A stretch of DNA of 64,000 nucleotides from Cellvibrio sp. KY-GH-1 (GTDB lineage Bacteria; Pseudomonadota; Gammaproteobacteria; Pseudomonadales; Cellvibrionaceae): positions 1,240,001 to 1,304,000 of the forward strand of contig NZ_CP031728.1 of the NCBI RefSeq assembly GCF_008806975.1. The letters are read 5' to 3'. Under the pieces are notes generated by a model that had not been told where the DNA came from, did no database searches, and saw only the letters and a list, made by a program, of their open reading frames with translations. Shown here one piece after another: positions 40,278 through 48,255 of this stretch (positions within the stretch are counted from its first letter, which is position 1; each line of letters opens with the position of its first letter). The position numbers were made by a program, and so were the translations under genes.

Positions 40278-40589
40278 TCACCCAAGCATTTTCATTAAAA
40301 GATCAGTCGTTAACTCTTCATCATCATCAACTTCTACCGCCTGTTTTTCATGCGGGAGAAAATCAACGAGTCGAGCCTTTCCGCCATTACCATTATTTAT
40401 TTGTAACGCCACCACCGCAGCGGATTGCTCCATACGTCGCCCGGGGTTCAGTGAGCCGCGCAACGCACGGTATGCAACCCACTGCGCAAACTCATCCACA
40501 TCCATGTTTTCTTTGGCTTCAGCAATGGTCCGCCCACCAATGCCGCACAGCACTAATTCGTGCCAGACCTCTTCGCCCGGGCTGATTTC
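40278..40589 (-). CDS. T part of the G-T tail assembly chaperone fusion (reached by -1 frameshift)
   Basis: The frame is open from the slippery site to 40278, giving about 103 extra residues beginning EISPGEEVWHELVLCG and continuing IAEAKENMDVDEFAQWVAYR, typical of phage tail assembly T domains (DUF4035-like AQW motif). There is no good ribosome site for independent initiation; the only in-frame start is a weak GTG at 40553 that leaves out the first conserved residues. Expression is therefore expected as a GT fusion with the gene upstream. It ends 4 bases before the tape measure start. Confidence 0.75.
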   Translation of the reverse strand, partial: EISPGEEVWHELVLCGIGGRTIAEAKENMDVDEFAQWVAYRALRGSLNPGRRMEQSAAVVALQINNGNGGKARLVDFLPHEKQAVEVDDDEELTTDLLMKMLG

Positions 40590-40954
40590 TTTTTTGCCGG
40601 AGCATCTTCCGCCGTACGCTTTGGCATGCTGGCAAACACGGCATTAACCAATACATAACCCAGCGTTGGCTTTAAATTTGCCGCCTCCTCAATACTCATT
40701 TGCTCAGTGCCATCACCAAAGCGAACCAGCTCGGAAATAATGCGCGAATTGCGCGAATCTTCATCACCATTAACCGGGCTATTAAAAATACGGTCATTGG
40801 CAGCGAATGGAATTTTTGTACGCACATAAATATCAAACTTTGTTTCTACCTCTTTGCCATCATCATCCGTATCCACCCAGGTAACCGGCACCTTTTTTAA
40901 CGCACCAGCAACAGCAGAACCCTTGGTTAACAACTCACTCAAATTTAAATTCAT
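40553..40954 (-). CDS. Tail assembly chaperone G protein
   Basis: 133 aa from ATG 40954, chosen because GTGAGGTAAAT provides the ribosome site; an upstream ATG at 41014 lies in a terminator repeat. Content: VPVTWVDTDDDGKEVETKF, ISELVRFGDG, ending in a Lys/Ala-rich tail that carries the frameshift site. Together with its -1 extension it should bind the tape measure during tail assembly, as lambda gpG and gpGT do. Confidence 0.8.
   Translation of the reverse strand: MNLNLSELLTKGSAVAGALKKVPVTWVDTDDDGKEVETKFDIYVRTKIPFAANDRIFNSPVNGDEDSRNSRIISELVRFGDGTEQMSIEEAANLKPTLGYVLVNAVFASMPKRTAEDAPAKKKSARAKRSGTN
40589..40595 (-). promoter_or_regulatory. Programmed -1 ribosomal frameshift site A AAA AAG
   Basis: On the minus strand the zero frame reads GCA AAA AAG AAA, the classic X XXY YYZ heptamer. 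Slipping one base back enters the T frame, which is open. It lies 34 bases before the G stop codon. Confidence 0.8.
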
Positions 40955-40981
40955 ATTTACCTCACAAATAGAGCCGCCCAA

Positions 40982-41087
40982 CGGCGCGTTGAATGAGCAT
41001 AAAAAAACCCGCACAACGGCGGGCTTTTTTCAGGCTCAAATTAATGCGCGTTGTCGTGGCGCTTCACAGCGGGACTAAACGCGACTT
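40982..41087 (-). repeat. Terminator-bearing intergenic repeat, copy 1
   Basis: About 105 bases that recur, with changes, at 41832-41940. It includes the hairpin CCCGC/GCGGG (about 41008-41023) followed on the minus strand by T7, and the shared block GCGCTTCACAGC. It lies between the tail tube gene and the G gene. Confidence 0.8.
41008..41023 (-). terminator. Intrinsic terminator after the tail tube gene
   Basis: On the minus strand GCCCGCCGTTGTGCGGG is followed by a run of seven T. Placed 70 bases after the tail tube stop. Confidence 0.75.
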
Positions 41088-41091
41088 GATA

Positions 41092-41799
41092 CTAAACTGC
41101 TTTTGGAACCAGCTTGCGAATTCCGGATAACTTAACCGTGACCGCCGAACCAACCACAGAGTTAGTTGCAAAATCAAATGGCACATCTTGCACATAACCG
41201 GTAAACGACACCCAGGTTCGCGTGTTTGGCAACACCAAACCAGCAGGAGAATAGGTTGCAGTTGCTGCCGCACCCGTTCCGCTACCACCGCTAAATCCAA
41301 CAGTGGGTGCGGATGTATAACCAGTGCCAGGGTTAGTAATATTCACAGCAACGACTGCACCGGAATCAATTACCGCCGTACCAGCAGCACCCGTACCACC
41401 ACCACCCGTGAAAGAAACAGTAGGCGCAGTTACATAACCGGTACCGCCGGCCGTAACCGCAACAGCAGACACAGAACCCGAGGAGGAATATGTTGGTGCA
41501 GCAGTGCCATCACTCCACCCAATCAACCATTGCACGGTTTCATCCGCTTCAAAAATGTCATTGATGCGAACGTGTGACACAACGGCAGGATCAAAATCCA
41601 ATCCAATATTGGCAGTGCCACCTGTCGCCATGCCCGGTACAGATTCCATTCCTTCAGAATCCAAACAGGTTGTATCAATTTCAGATTTAGTGGCGCTAAT
41701 TCCGGTAATGGTTTTCGGGCAATCCACTTTAAAAACTTTGTCCGCACTTGCACTTGCCTGGTAAACAAACAGTTGAGTGCCCTTGGTAAACTTTGCCAT
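41092..41799 (-). CDS. Major tail (tube) protein with glycine-rich repeat insert
   Basis: 235 aa from ATG 41799 ([14 protein letters not shown]). The N-terminal part [23 protein letters not shown] and [11 protein letters not shown] is characteristic of lambda gpV-like tail tube proteins. Between residues about 105 and 185 there are two copies of a repeat of the pattern [26 protein letters not shown], an Ig-like or decoration insert. The C-terminal tube strand part resumes at [14 protein letters not shown]. The gene is flanked on both sides by copies of the same terminator repeat. Confidence 0.82.
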   Translation of the reverse strand: MAKFTKGTQLFVYQASASADKVFKVDCPKTITGISATKSEIDTTCLDSEGMESVPGMATGGTANIGLDFDPAVVSHVRINDIFEADETVQWLIGWSDGTAAPTYSSSGSVSAVAVTAGGTGYVTAPTVSFTGGGGTGAAGTAVIDSGAVVAVNITNPGTGYTSAPTVGFSGGSGTGAAATATYSPAGLVLPNTRTWVSFTGYVQDVPFDFATNSVVGSAVTVKLSGIRKLVPKAV

Positions 41800-41831
41800 A
41801 ACATTTTCCCCTTTAGGACTAAATCGCCTCT

Positions 41832-41940
41832 CGGCGCGTTTGGTTTGCATGGGCATAAAAAAACCCGCACAAGGCGGGCTCGTTCACACTCAAATTAGTG
41901 CGCGTTTTCGCAGCGCTTCACAGCAAGCTAAACGCGGCTT
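41832..41940 (-). repeat. Terminator-bearing intergenic repeat, copy 2
   Basis: Second copy of the 40982-41087 element, upstream of the tail tube gene. The hairpin CCCGC/GCGGG lies near 41864-41877 with seven T on the minus strand. Confidence 0.8.
41864..41877 (-). terminator. Intrinsic terminator upstream of the tail tube gene
   Basis: CCGCCTTGTGCGGG hairpin on the minus strand followed by T7, between the tail terminator gene and the tail tube gene. Confidence 0.7.
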
Positions 41941-41958
41941 TACTACAAAACAGTAAAT

Positions 41959-42321
41959 CTATCGATAACAAAGCCAGGAGACATCAAAACTAAAACGGTA
42001 CACATCCGTTTCTGCATCAAAGGCCTCACCGCGCCAACTTTCCACAAATGCAAATTGCTCAATGCAGTTTCGCAGAACAACAGCAACAGCACGCACGGAC
42101 GATGCGGATTTACCGTAAACATCCACCTGCAAACGAAATTCATCATCCGTAGGTGCATCCGCCAAATTATTGTTTGGTTCGCCGCCGATGGTTTGCCACA
42201 CAGCGTATGGATAGATTTTTTCTTGCGGCGCCTCGCCAAACATATCCAGCCGAATAGGGTCACCCAGCAATGCACGCACAGCTGGATCCGCCTGGCATTT
42301 TTCATAAATAGGCGCAAACAT
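41959..42321 (-). CDS. Tail completion/terminator protein, DUF3168 family
   Basis: 120 aa. The YPYAVWQTIGGEPNN and DDEFRLQVDVYGKSASSVRAVA patterns are those of DUF3168 tail terminator proteins that cap the tail tube. It shares its first base with the stop of the HK97 gp10-like gene, indicating coupling. Confidence 0.85.
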   Translation of the reverse strand: MFAPIYEKCQADPAVRALLGDPIRLDMFGEAPQEKIYPYAVWQTIGGEPNNNLADAPTDDEFRLQVDVYGKSASSVRAVAVVLRNCIEQFAFVESWRGEAFDAETDVYRFSFDVSWLCYR

Positions 42322-42842
42322 TATTTACCCGCCCGCTTAAGCGCACGATCAATTGCTTTGTCAGTTTCAACAGCCACGATGCTTGTTACCCTATCAATAT
42401 TATCTGCTAACGCTGGCCGCATAAAAGGAGCAGCAGGAATATGCTGCGTTCCAAACTCTTTATATCGCCAGTAATAGGTGTCGCCCCCTGGATTTTTCTT
42501 ACTACCACCAGTTTTATACACTTTTCCAGAGCGACCCAATCTCCGATTTTCCCGAGAGTCAGCGTAATTCATCGCGCCCCCCATTACACCGACACGAAAC
42601 ATCAAATCCCCTGTTGTCTTAAATCGACGAGATGACCATCGAACTGCCATATTCAACGGTATGCTTTCTGCTGTGTTAGGATCATTAAAACGCTCTGCAT
42701 TTTGCTTCGCAACATCCCGCACAAAATTGGCCGCTTTTCGCAAGCCCGCTCTGCCACCTTTATAACGAATTTCATCACTAACAGCTTTTAGTTTTTTTTG
42801 CAGAGAATCAACACCCTGCAATTTGAAATCAAAAGAGTCCAT
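42321..42842 (-). CDS. HK97 gp10-family tail completion protein
   Basis: 173 aa. Start FDFKLQGVDSLQKKLKAV, then GLRKAANFVRDVAKQNA, and the end YKEFGTQHIPAAPFMRPA, the hallmark of HK97 gp10 family proteins at the head-tail interface. It overlaps neighbours by single bases on both sides. Confidence 0.88.
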   Translation of the reverse strand: MDSFDFKLQGVDSLQKKLKAVSDEIRYKGGRAGLRKAANFVRDVAKQNAERFNDPNTAESIPLNMAVRWSSRRFKTTGDLMFRVGVMGGAMNYADSRENRRLGRSGKVYKTGGSKKNPGGDTYYWRYKEFGTQHIPAAPFMRPALADNIDRVTSIVAVETDKAIDRALKRAGK

Positions 42843-43192
42843 TACTTTTTATCCACAAATGCTGAACACTTAATGCGGTATTCTTGCCGCGCGGTTATAT
42901 CGGTATCCCAACTGGCAATATTAAAAATCAAACCATCCCAAACAATACGCCAGCTTGGGTCTAACCCTGGGAACCAACGAACATTAATTCGCGCTGCAAT
43001 ATCGGCGGTAAGCGATGCGTTTTTTACCACCTCTTTTCCGGACCCCGTTAATACCTCCGCCGGTACCGACACCAACTGAACGCCGCCAGCAACAGCGGGT
43101 AACCAATTCTTAATGCGCTCGCCCGTGGCGGTATTTCTGGTTTCAGTAAGCGCCTGAAATTGTACGCGGTGACGAAGGCGATGCGACAACAT
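42842..43192 (-). CDS. Head closure protein (head-tail joining family)
   Basis: 116 aa. LSHRLRHRVQFQALTETRN, then NIASWDTDITARQEYRIKC, typical of SPP1 gp16/HK97 gp7-type head-tail adaptors. It starts immediately after the connector stop. Confidence 0.85.
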   Translation of the reverse strand: MLSHRLRHRVQFQALTETRNTATGERIKNWLPAVAGGVQLVSVPAEVLTGSGKEVVKNASLTADIAARINVRWFPGLDPSWRIVWDGLIFNIASWDTDITARQEYRIKCSAFVDKK

Positions 43193-44830
43193 TTAAACCC
43201 CCAACCTACAACGGTGTGGCATTAACTTAACTTCAGCCACTTTGCGCAACTGCTCTTGATCAACAGGAGAAGCCTGATAAGCAGCCTGAACAAGAATTAA
43301 TATTCCCAACTTAACTGAAGGCGGCATGTCACGCGATAACGTAGAAATATCCACTGAATCACAGCACGACCCAGCCCCCCAATATTCCAGATTAGTCCGA
43401 TCCATAAAATTCATGGCTTCATCACTTGCCGCATCCAACAACAACTGAAGCTTTTCATCATCGCCATCATGAATAACATCAAGGTAGTTTTTTACTTGCT
43501 GGAGTGAAACGCCAGACACAGTAGCACTGGCAACAACACCACCAACATCACACACACACATAACACCCAACGGAGCCGAAAACCCAGGAACATATGGAAC
43601 GAAAGTACCAACCTGGCAAAAAGCAGCCACACCGGTCGGCTGCACAATAGCCTGACCAAGACCAATGGCATCGCCAATTGATGCAGCAACACCCAATCCA
43701 ACCGGCCTCGCGACAACGGCACCAGAAGCAGCTACAGCACCCACCGACGCAACAGCACTAACGCCATTGGCGACCGCCGTAGCAACGGTATAAATCGTTG
43801 AAAATGGACCCCAAGTATTATCTGAACCATCGCGAGCACGCGCTTGGAAAGGCCGCACAATGGATTGTGAAATTGCCCCCTGAGCACTCACTACCGTATT
43901 CGGTGAATCTGTGTGCTCAACGTGGGATACATTGCCCACACTGCCAGACGCAAGCTGCTCAAAAATGTAACCGGGATCAGTCAACCCGCCAGAAATCGCT
44001 ACCTGAATATTTCCAGCAATGGGCGAAAGCGTAATACTTTGTGTAAGCGTTGTCGCACCTGACACGTATTTTGCTGTTATTACTCCAAACGCCAAGCCGC
44101 CTTGGACCACGGGAGCAACAACCGTAGTCTTTCCCGTTCCGGAGTCATACGCCCAAGACCCAACCGCTTGTGAAACCTCCAAGCCCCCCGATACCAAACT
44201 GGCCGAGCCGGAAGCCATATTTCCAGAAATAATCGCCGTTAGTGTTTGGGCATTGGTTACAGGGCTCGGCGTTACGCTATCCAAACTCACCGAAGGCGGA
44301 GATACATCATCAAGAATCGCGTAGGCACCCCAGCTTGAGTTAGCCGTGCTCGAGGTAACTGCAAATGTAGCCGGTAAAGACGCCTGGGCCGTACTGTGGT
44401 TGTTGCGGGTTGAACCTGCAAGGGTCCTGATTCCCACAACAAAACCAGAACCAGAACCAGCGGAAGGCGATGCTAGACCAATACCAATACGCTTGCCTGC
44501 GTAGGCTGATAAATCAATACTCAATCCTGAAGATTTAACATGAACATTTGCTCCGCCGGCAACCAGTGTCGCCGTGTTGTAACTTATTGTCGTGGCCGTG
44601 CTGGAAATTAGCGTTTCGGTGTCCAGGTCGTAGATACCCATTTGAAACGATCTTGTTCCCGTCGTCCCATTTGCTGGCGTAGCCATCCATAGCAATCCAA
44701 ACTCTGTAATTTTTTGACCTGCCGGCAGCACAATTTCATGTATACCACCCTCAAGCTGTTTTGGGGTCGTCAAGTTAAATGCAGACCCGGTAAAACCAGA
44801 CGTTGAATTATCCCCTAGCACTATGGTCAC
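43193..44830 (-). CDS. Head-tail connector fused to a large N-terminal decoration/adhesin-like region
   Basis: 545 aa from GTG 44830, chosen for the GGAGGT ribosome site and the overlap with the esterase stop. The last ~100 residues (VSLQQVKNYLDVIHDGDDEK..., with DMPPSVKLGILILVQAAY) form a gp6-like head-tail connector, normally a ~100-aa protein on its own. The first ~440 residues are beta-rich and Ser/Thr/Gly/Ala-rich: a concanavalin-like or carbohydrate-binding-like part (IVLPAGQKITEFGLLW), an Ig-like segment (SLDSVTPSPVTNAQT), and an Ala/Val-rich repeat (about 350-440). A fusion of this kind is unusual. Confidence 0.75.
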   Translation of the reverse strand: MTIVLGDNSTSGFTGSAFNLTTPKQLEGGIHEIVLPAGQKITEFGLLWMATPANGTTGTRSFQMGIYDLDTETLISSTATTISYNTATLVAGGANVHVKSSGLSIDLSAYAGKRIGIGLASPSAGSGSGFVVGIRTLAGSTRNNHSTAQASLPATFAVTSSTANSSWGAYAILDDVSPPSVSLDSVTPSPVTNAQTLTAIISGNMASGSASLVSGGLEVSQAVGSWAYDSGTGKTTVVAPVVQGGLAFGVITAKYVSGATTLTQSITLSPIAGNIQVAISGGLTDPGYIFEQLASGSVGNVSHVEHTDSPNTVVSAQGAISQSIVRPFQARARDGSDNTWGPFSTIYTVATAVANGVSAVASVGAVAASGAVVARPVGLGVAASIGDAIGLGQAIVQPTGVAAFCQVGTFVPYVPGFSAPLGVMCVCDVGGVVASATVSGVSLQQVKNYLDVIHDGDDEKLQLLLDAASDEAMNFMDRTNLEYWGAGSCCDSVDISTLSRDMPPSVKLGILILVQAAYQASPVDQEQLRKVAEVKLMPHRCRLGV

Positions 44831-45630
44831 GGTGCGACCTCCAAGTATTTTTGCGCAAACCTCTGACCAATAGTCGCCAAGCTTGCCGCGTCGTAATGGT
44901 CCGAGTCCAACCAAGCCAAGTCAGTACAGGTTACAAGATGCATTCCAGCGTTTGCCGCATCAAGGTTTGCTAACGCTGCATTAATCGTTGTTGCGTTTGC
45001 TTTATCTGGCTTTATCGTCCCCATGATCCAAGGCGTGGCGGAACTAATACCAGGAACGTTTGCAAGATAATCGTTATATGCCGCTTGATATCTGCCCTCA
45101 AATAAACCTGAAGCAGTTGCGCCTGCATCAGCATCAGATTCACCAAGAAGCGTCAAAACCCCACAAAGCCGATTGGTACCGCCAGGCAAAGCCATTGCGG
45201 CCGCTAATCTAGCTTTTGAACTGTTATCAAGCGAATTGCCGGCATTCCAATGGCCACCGTTAAAAGACGTTCCCCCTTGCGCGCAAGGGACCAGCAATAT
45301 TTTCCTATTTCCGGCAAGCGTTGGAACAATAGCTTTGCAGAATTCCAGCCAAAGCCCCATTTGCCCTGCATTTTCGTTAACCTGGTCAAGCGGATTTGTA
45401 GCTGCGGAAACCGCTTGCGAGTTGTAACCGAATTGAAAAACTTTACCGATTACAGCCGAATAATCATCATCGATACCTGCGCGAATAGGCGCCCTACCGA
45501 TCGTGTTCGACTGAGCTTTTGTCATCCAAAAAATATCGTAGCCGTATCTTGCTGGCGGATTAGAAATATAAACACCACCACTAGAAAAAACCTTCACACT
45601 CAAATCAGACTTGAGCAAAATCATTTGCAA
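44827..45630 (-). CDS. SGNH/sialate O-acetylesterase-like carbohydrate esterase in the head module
   Basis: 267 aa. The segments KILLVPCAQGGTSF, GVLTLLGESDADAG and CTDLAWLDSDHYDAASLATIG fit the GDS-like, GESD and DxxH blocks of the SASA (DUF303) acetylesterases, although the nucleophile Ser region near residue 38-45 (TKAQSNTIGR) needs confirmation. These enzymes remove acetyl groups from surface sugars. It is unusual between capsid and connector genes; most phage esterases sit in the tail module. Coupled to the next gene by a GTGA overlap. Confidence 0.65.
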   Translation of the reverse strand: MQMILLKSDLSVKVFSSGGVYISNPPARYGYDIFWMTKAQSNTIGRAPIRAGIDDDYSAVIGKVFQFGYNSQAVSAATNPLDQVNENAGQMGLWLEFCKAIVPTLAGNRKILLVPCAQGGTSFNGGHWNAGNSLDNSSKARLAAAMALPGGTNRLCGVLTLLGESDADAGATASGLFEGRYQAAYNDYLANVPGISSATPWIMGTIKPDKANATTINAALANLDAANAGMHLVTCTDLAWLDSDHYDAASLATIGQRFAQKYLEVAP

Positions 45631-46047
45631 CTACCCAATACGAATCAGCGCAGTAGCCGCTGCCGGAACTGGAAATTCAACCGTAAAAGGCGCACCAGAT
45701 GCCGAAATGTCAGCACCAAAATCCAGCACAGCAATAGCCTTATTTGAACGTGTTGCGTTGTAAATCAAAGCACCACGCGCAGTAATAGATGCACCGCTCC
45801 AAACCGGATCCGAAAAATCAACCCATCGAACATTAGAAGCACCACCAACTGCACGCCCAGAAAGACTTTTTCCGCCAGCCGTATAACCTGTTCCGACAAC
45901 CTCCCCCGTAGCCGTGTACGCTGCCGTATCAACGTTTAAAGTTGCCGACGATGAGTACAATGCAATTCTGTAATCATCACCGGGCTGGTGAACTCCATCC
46001 TGAATATCAGCTTTATATGCGTTCGTAATTGCCGCAGTAATTGTCAT
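45631..46047 (-). CDS. Phage structural protein of unknown role, head region
   Basis: 138 aa. The pattern DYRIALYSSSATLN, then EVVGTGYTAGGKSLSG and ITARGALIYNATRSNKAIAVLDFG is a family I recall from many tailed-phage genomes, without a settled function; the beta-rich composition suggests a virion decoration protein. It stops one base after the esterase start region. Confidence 0.6.
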   Translation of the reverse strand: MTITAAITNAYKADIQDGVHQPGDDYRIALYSSSATLNVDTAAYTATGEVVGTGYTAGGKSLSGRAVGGASNVRWVDFSDPVWSGASITARGALIYNATRSNKAIAVLDFGADISASGAPFTVEFPVPAAATALIRIG

Positions 46048-46069
46048 GATTCACTCCAAACAATAAATA

Positions 46070-46639
46070 TTAAGCAAGCGCTTCATCCAAACTGACACGC
46101 TTAAAACATGTAAGCGCGCTCACCGATGAAGCATTTATGATTTCAACATCACCAAGATTATTTTTAAGATAATCAAACTGCACAGGCCATTTGTTAACTT
46201 TTCCTGCATTAGCCAACCCCTTAGGGTGATCGCCGTGCCAGTGCGTTTTTCCACCTGTGTGTTGCATGTCATAACCCAACATAATTACCCGTTTAACACC
46301 AAGGTAAGCCGCCAATGCAATTACACCAGCGCCACTATTGTGATAATGATGCACAGGCGCATGAATGGCGGAATAACAACCGCTCATACAAGTGAAAAGC
46401 GCACCTGAAAATTCTTTCTTTAATCGCGTGTGATATTTATCCCACCACACACGATCCATTGCATATAACGCATCCGCCCAAGGGCACAACATAAACGTCG
46501 AATTTACGACGAAGACTGCTCTCCCGCTGTCGGCTTGCGCCCACGCTTTTGCTTTGTTGCAGTCGTCTTTGGTGAGACTGGGGCCGCTCGCGATGCAGAC
46601 TGCACTGTGCCAGCGGCCGGAATAGGGTTTAACGAAGAA
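46070..46639 (-). CDS. Phage protein with MptE/DUF115-like pattern; no canonical start in frame
   Basis: The open frame runs from just after a TGA at 46640-46642 to 46070 (189 codons). It reads WHSAVCIASGPSLTKDDC, then AVFVVNSTFMLCPWADALY, IALAAYLGVKRVIMLGYDM and GGKTHWHGDHPKG, which looks like the complete family protein. Yet the only ATG/GTG/TTG that could start it is ATG 46492, which would remove the conserved GPSLT and VVN parts. The first 136 bases overlap the 94-aa gene upstream in another frame. Either a frameshift (programmed or mutational) or a rare start is needed. Confidence 0.6.
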   Translation of the reverse strand, partial: FFVKPYSGRWHSAVCIASGPSLTKDDCNKAKAWAQADSGRAVFVVNSTFMLCPWADALYAMDRVWWDKYHTRLKKEFSGALFTCMSGCYSAIHAPVHHYHNSGAGVIALAAYLGVKRVIMLGYDMQHTGGKTHWHGDHPKGLANAGKVNKWPVQFDYLKNNLGDVEIINASSVSALTCFKRVSLDEALA

Positions 46640-46788
46640 TCACCAAGCGAAGTACCAGCAACCAAACGAATCAGCCCCGCACGCTCGTAGGGCTTAGCTT
46701 GGGCTTCCGTTAAATCCAACGGCTGATCGCGATTAACTTTTCCCAAGCGATCATCATCAAAACCATGATTTGCTTTGTAGTTCGCCAT
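46504..46788 (-). CDS. Small phage protein after the capsid gene
   Basis: 94 aa. The first ~50 residues (YKANHGFDDDRLGKVNRDQ, LTEAQAKPYERAGLIRLVAG) resemble short head-region proteins with a KPY..AGLI pattern. The last ~45 residues (from SSLNPIPAAG) are low complexity and coincide with the region that also encodes the conserved GPSLT protein in another frame, so this tail may be read only because of a shift. Preceded by the capsid terminator. Confidence 0.6.
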   Translation of the reverse strand: MANYKANHGFDDDRLGKVNRDQPLDLTEAQAKPYERAGLIRLVAGTSLGDSSLNPIPAAGTVQSASRAAPVSPKTTATKQKRGRKPTAGEQSSS

Positions 46789-46815
46789 AATAAAAATCCA
46801 AATTAGCCCAGTAAA

Positions 46816-46837
46816 AAAGGCAGCCGAAGCTGCCTTT
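46816..46837 (-). terminator. Intrinsic terminator after the capsid gene
   Basis: Perfect AAAGGCAGC (46816-46824), CGAA loop and GCTGCCTTT (46829-46837), with six T on the minus strand. It lies 20 bases after the capsid stop and would reduce downstream late transcription unless antiterminated. Confidence 0.85.
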
Positions 46838-46856
46838 ATTTTTAACCAATCGCTTT

Positions 46857-48248
46857 TTATGCGCTGGCTACTTCAAACTCACCTTTAACGAATGCCTCTG
46901 GGCGATACACAGCCAGCGCCAATCGCTCTTCCGCACGAATGGTGATCATATTTTTACTGAAGTTGTCTTTATCTTCAGTAGAGATAACCACGTTCGCATC
47001 CTCACGGTCATAGACCTGAGCACCCAATTTAAAAGCACCGACCAGAAAGTCACCTGCATCCATGGACTGAGTAGCAACAACCGGACGCGACCACAAGGTC
47101 GGCATAGTCAAACCAAACGGATTCGCCAAAATGTATTTATTTTGGGTGTCTTTGGTGAGCTCAATGGAAGCCCAATCAATTGGGCTAAGCACAATGCCAT
47201 CGGCGTAGTACTCAGCCAGCTCTGCTTGCAACAACGCTAAACGCAACTGATCAATCCAAGTTTGGTTTTGAACAGTAACACCAGGGTTTGCATAGGCCAC
47301 CGCTTGAGTGTAAATACCATTCAAGTTATTACCGGTACCAGAACCCTTAAGCAACTGAAGCTCTTCTTTCAGCTGCAAACCGTAACGTAAGCGCGCATCG
47401 ATATAACTGGACAATTGCGCAGCATCATCCAGAATTTGCTTACTGGCACGCACCAGGTGTGCAATGGTTTTTACACCACTTTGCACCAGCTCAAAATCAA
47501 TATCAGATTCCGGCTTATCATTAGTCGGATTCTCACTGACCGGTGCTGCATTGTTTGTAAAGCCAGTCTCTTTCACATACTCAATCATGTTTGAGCCAGT
47601 GCGGCCCGGCGCAATCAAGTCACGAATAGTGAGGCGACGCTGCGGCAAACCTACAATACCTGGCTGACGATCAGGAACAACCAGCGAACCAGCAGAGGTG
47701 TCTAAACTGGTAATTGCTGCATTAATTCCAATTGACAGTTTTGAAGTTACATTCCAGTCAACACCTTCAAATTTTTCAGATTGAACAACATGCTGACCGA
47801 GCGATAAAACGCGACTCGGCTCATTGGAATTACCCTCAACCTGCACCAACTTTTGCTCCGCCGCGGTTAACCGCGCTTGCAGAACACCCTGCTCAGTCAA
47901 TAACTTATCGACATTGGTTTTCGTTTCCGCAGAAAGCTCAGCGTTTTTCTTCAGCTCTTTTTGCGATGCCTCGGCCTGAGCTTTTAAATCATCACCAATT
48001 TGTTTTAATTGAGCACCAACCTGTTTGTATTCAGCTTCAACACGCTTCAGATCCTCACCTACCTCACCCGCCTGGGCGTGCTTGCGGAATAGAGCAACAG
48101 GCGTTTTATCAATCAGGAACGTGGTTGCTGCAACAAATGCGCCAGAGGCAACAAAACTCATCGGCTCTAAACCAGAAACCACCGGGATGATTGCCGCAAT
48201 AAAAATTACCGACAACATAAATACCGGGCTTAATTTCAACTTCTTCAT
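46857..48248 (-). CDS. HK97-fold major capsid protein with hydrophobic N-terminus
   Basis: 463 aa from ATG 48248, chosen for GAGGTGATT just upstream. The coat domain (about 190-463: VPDRQPGIVGLP, LTIRDLIAPGRT, EYVKETGF, AHLVRASKQILDDA, ILANPFGLTMPTLWSRPVV, DREDANVVIS) is the HK97 type. A coiled-coil delta/scaffold domain precedes it (about 55-150). Before that there are two hydrophobic stretches (about residues 9-23 and 31-45), which is unusual for a capsid precursor. The scaffold part is presumably removed by the neighbouring protease. Confidence 0.9.
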   Translation of the reverse strand: MKKLKLSPVFMLSVIFIAAIIPVVSGLEPMSFVASGAFVAATTFLIDKTPVALFRKHAQAGEVGEDLKRVEAEYKQVGAQLKQIGDDLKAQAEASQKELKKNAELSAETKTNVDKLLTEQGVLQARLTAAEQKLVQVEGNSNEPSRVLSLGQHVVQSEKFEGVDWNVTSKLSIGINAAITSLDTSAGSLVVPDRQPGIVGLPQRRLTIRDLIAPGRTGSNMIEYVKETGFTNNAAPVSENPTNDKPESDIDFELVQSGVKTIAHLVRASKQILDDAAQLSSYIDARLRYGLQLKEELQLLKGSGTGNNLNGIYTQAVAYANPGVTVQNQTWIDQLRLALLQAELAEYYADGIVLSPIDWASIELTKDTQNKYILANPFGLTMPTLWSRPVVATQSMDAGDFLVGAFKLGAQVYDREDANVVISTEDKDNFSKNMITIRAEERLALAVYRPEAFVKGEFEVASA

Positions 48249-48255
48249 AATCACC

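Noticed and set aside
40955..41014. N-terminal extension of the G protein (and a similar one on the tail tube gene, 41800-41856)
   Set aside because: Both extensions are read through the terminator repeat or leader and share sequence only for that reason; good ribosome sites or family starts lie downstream.
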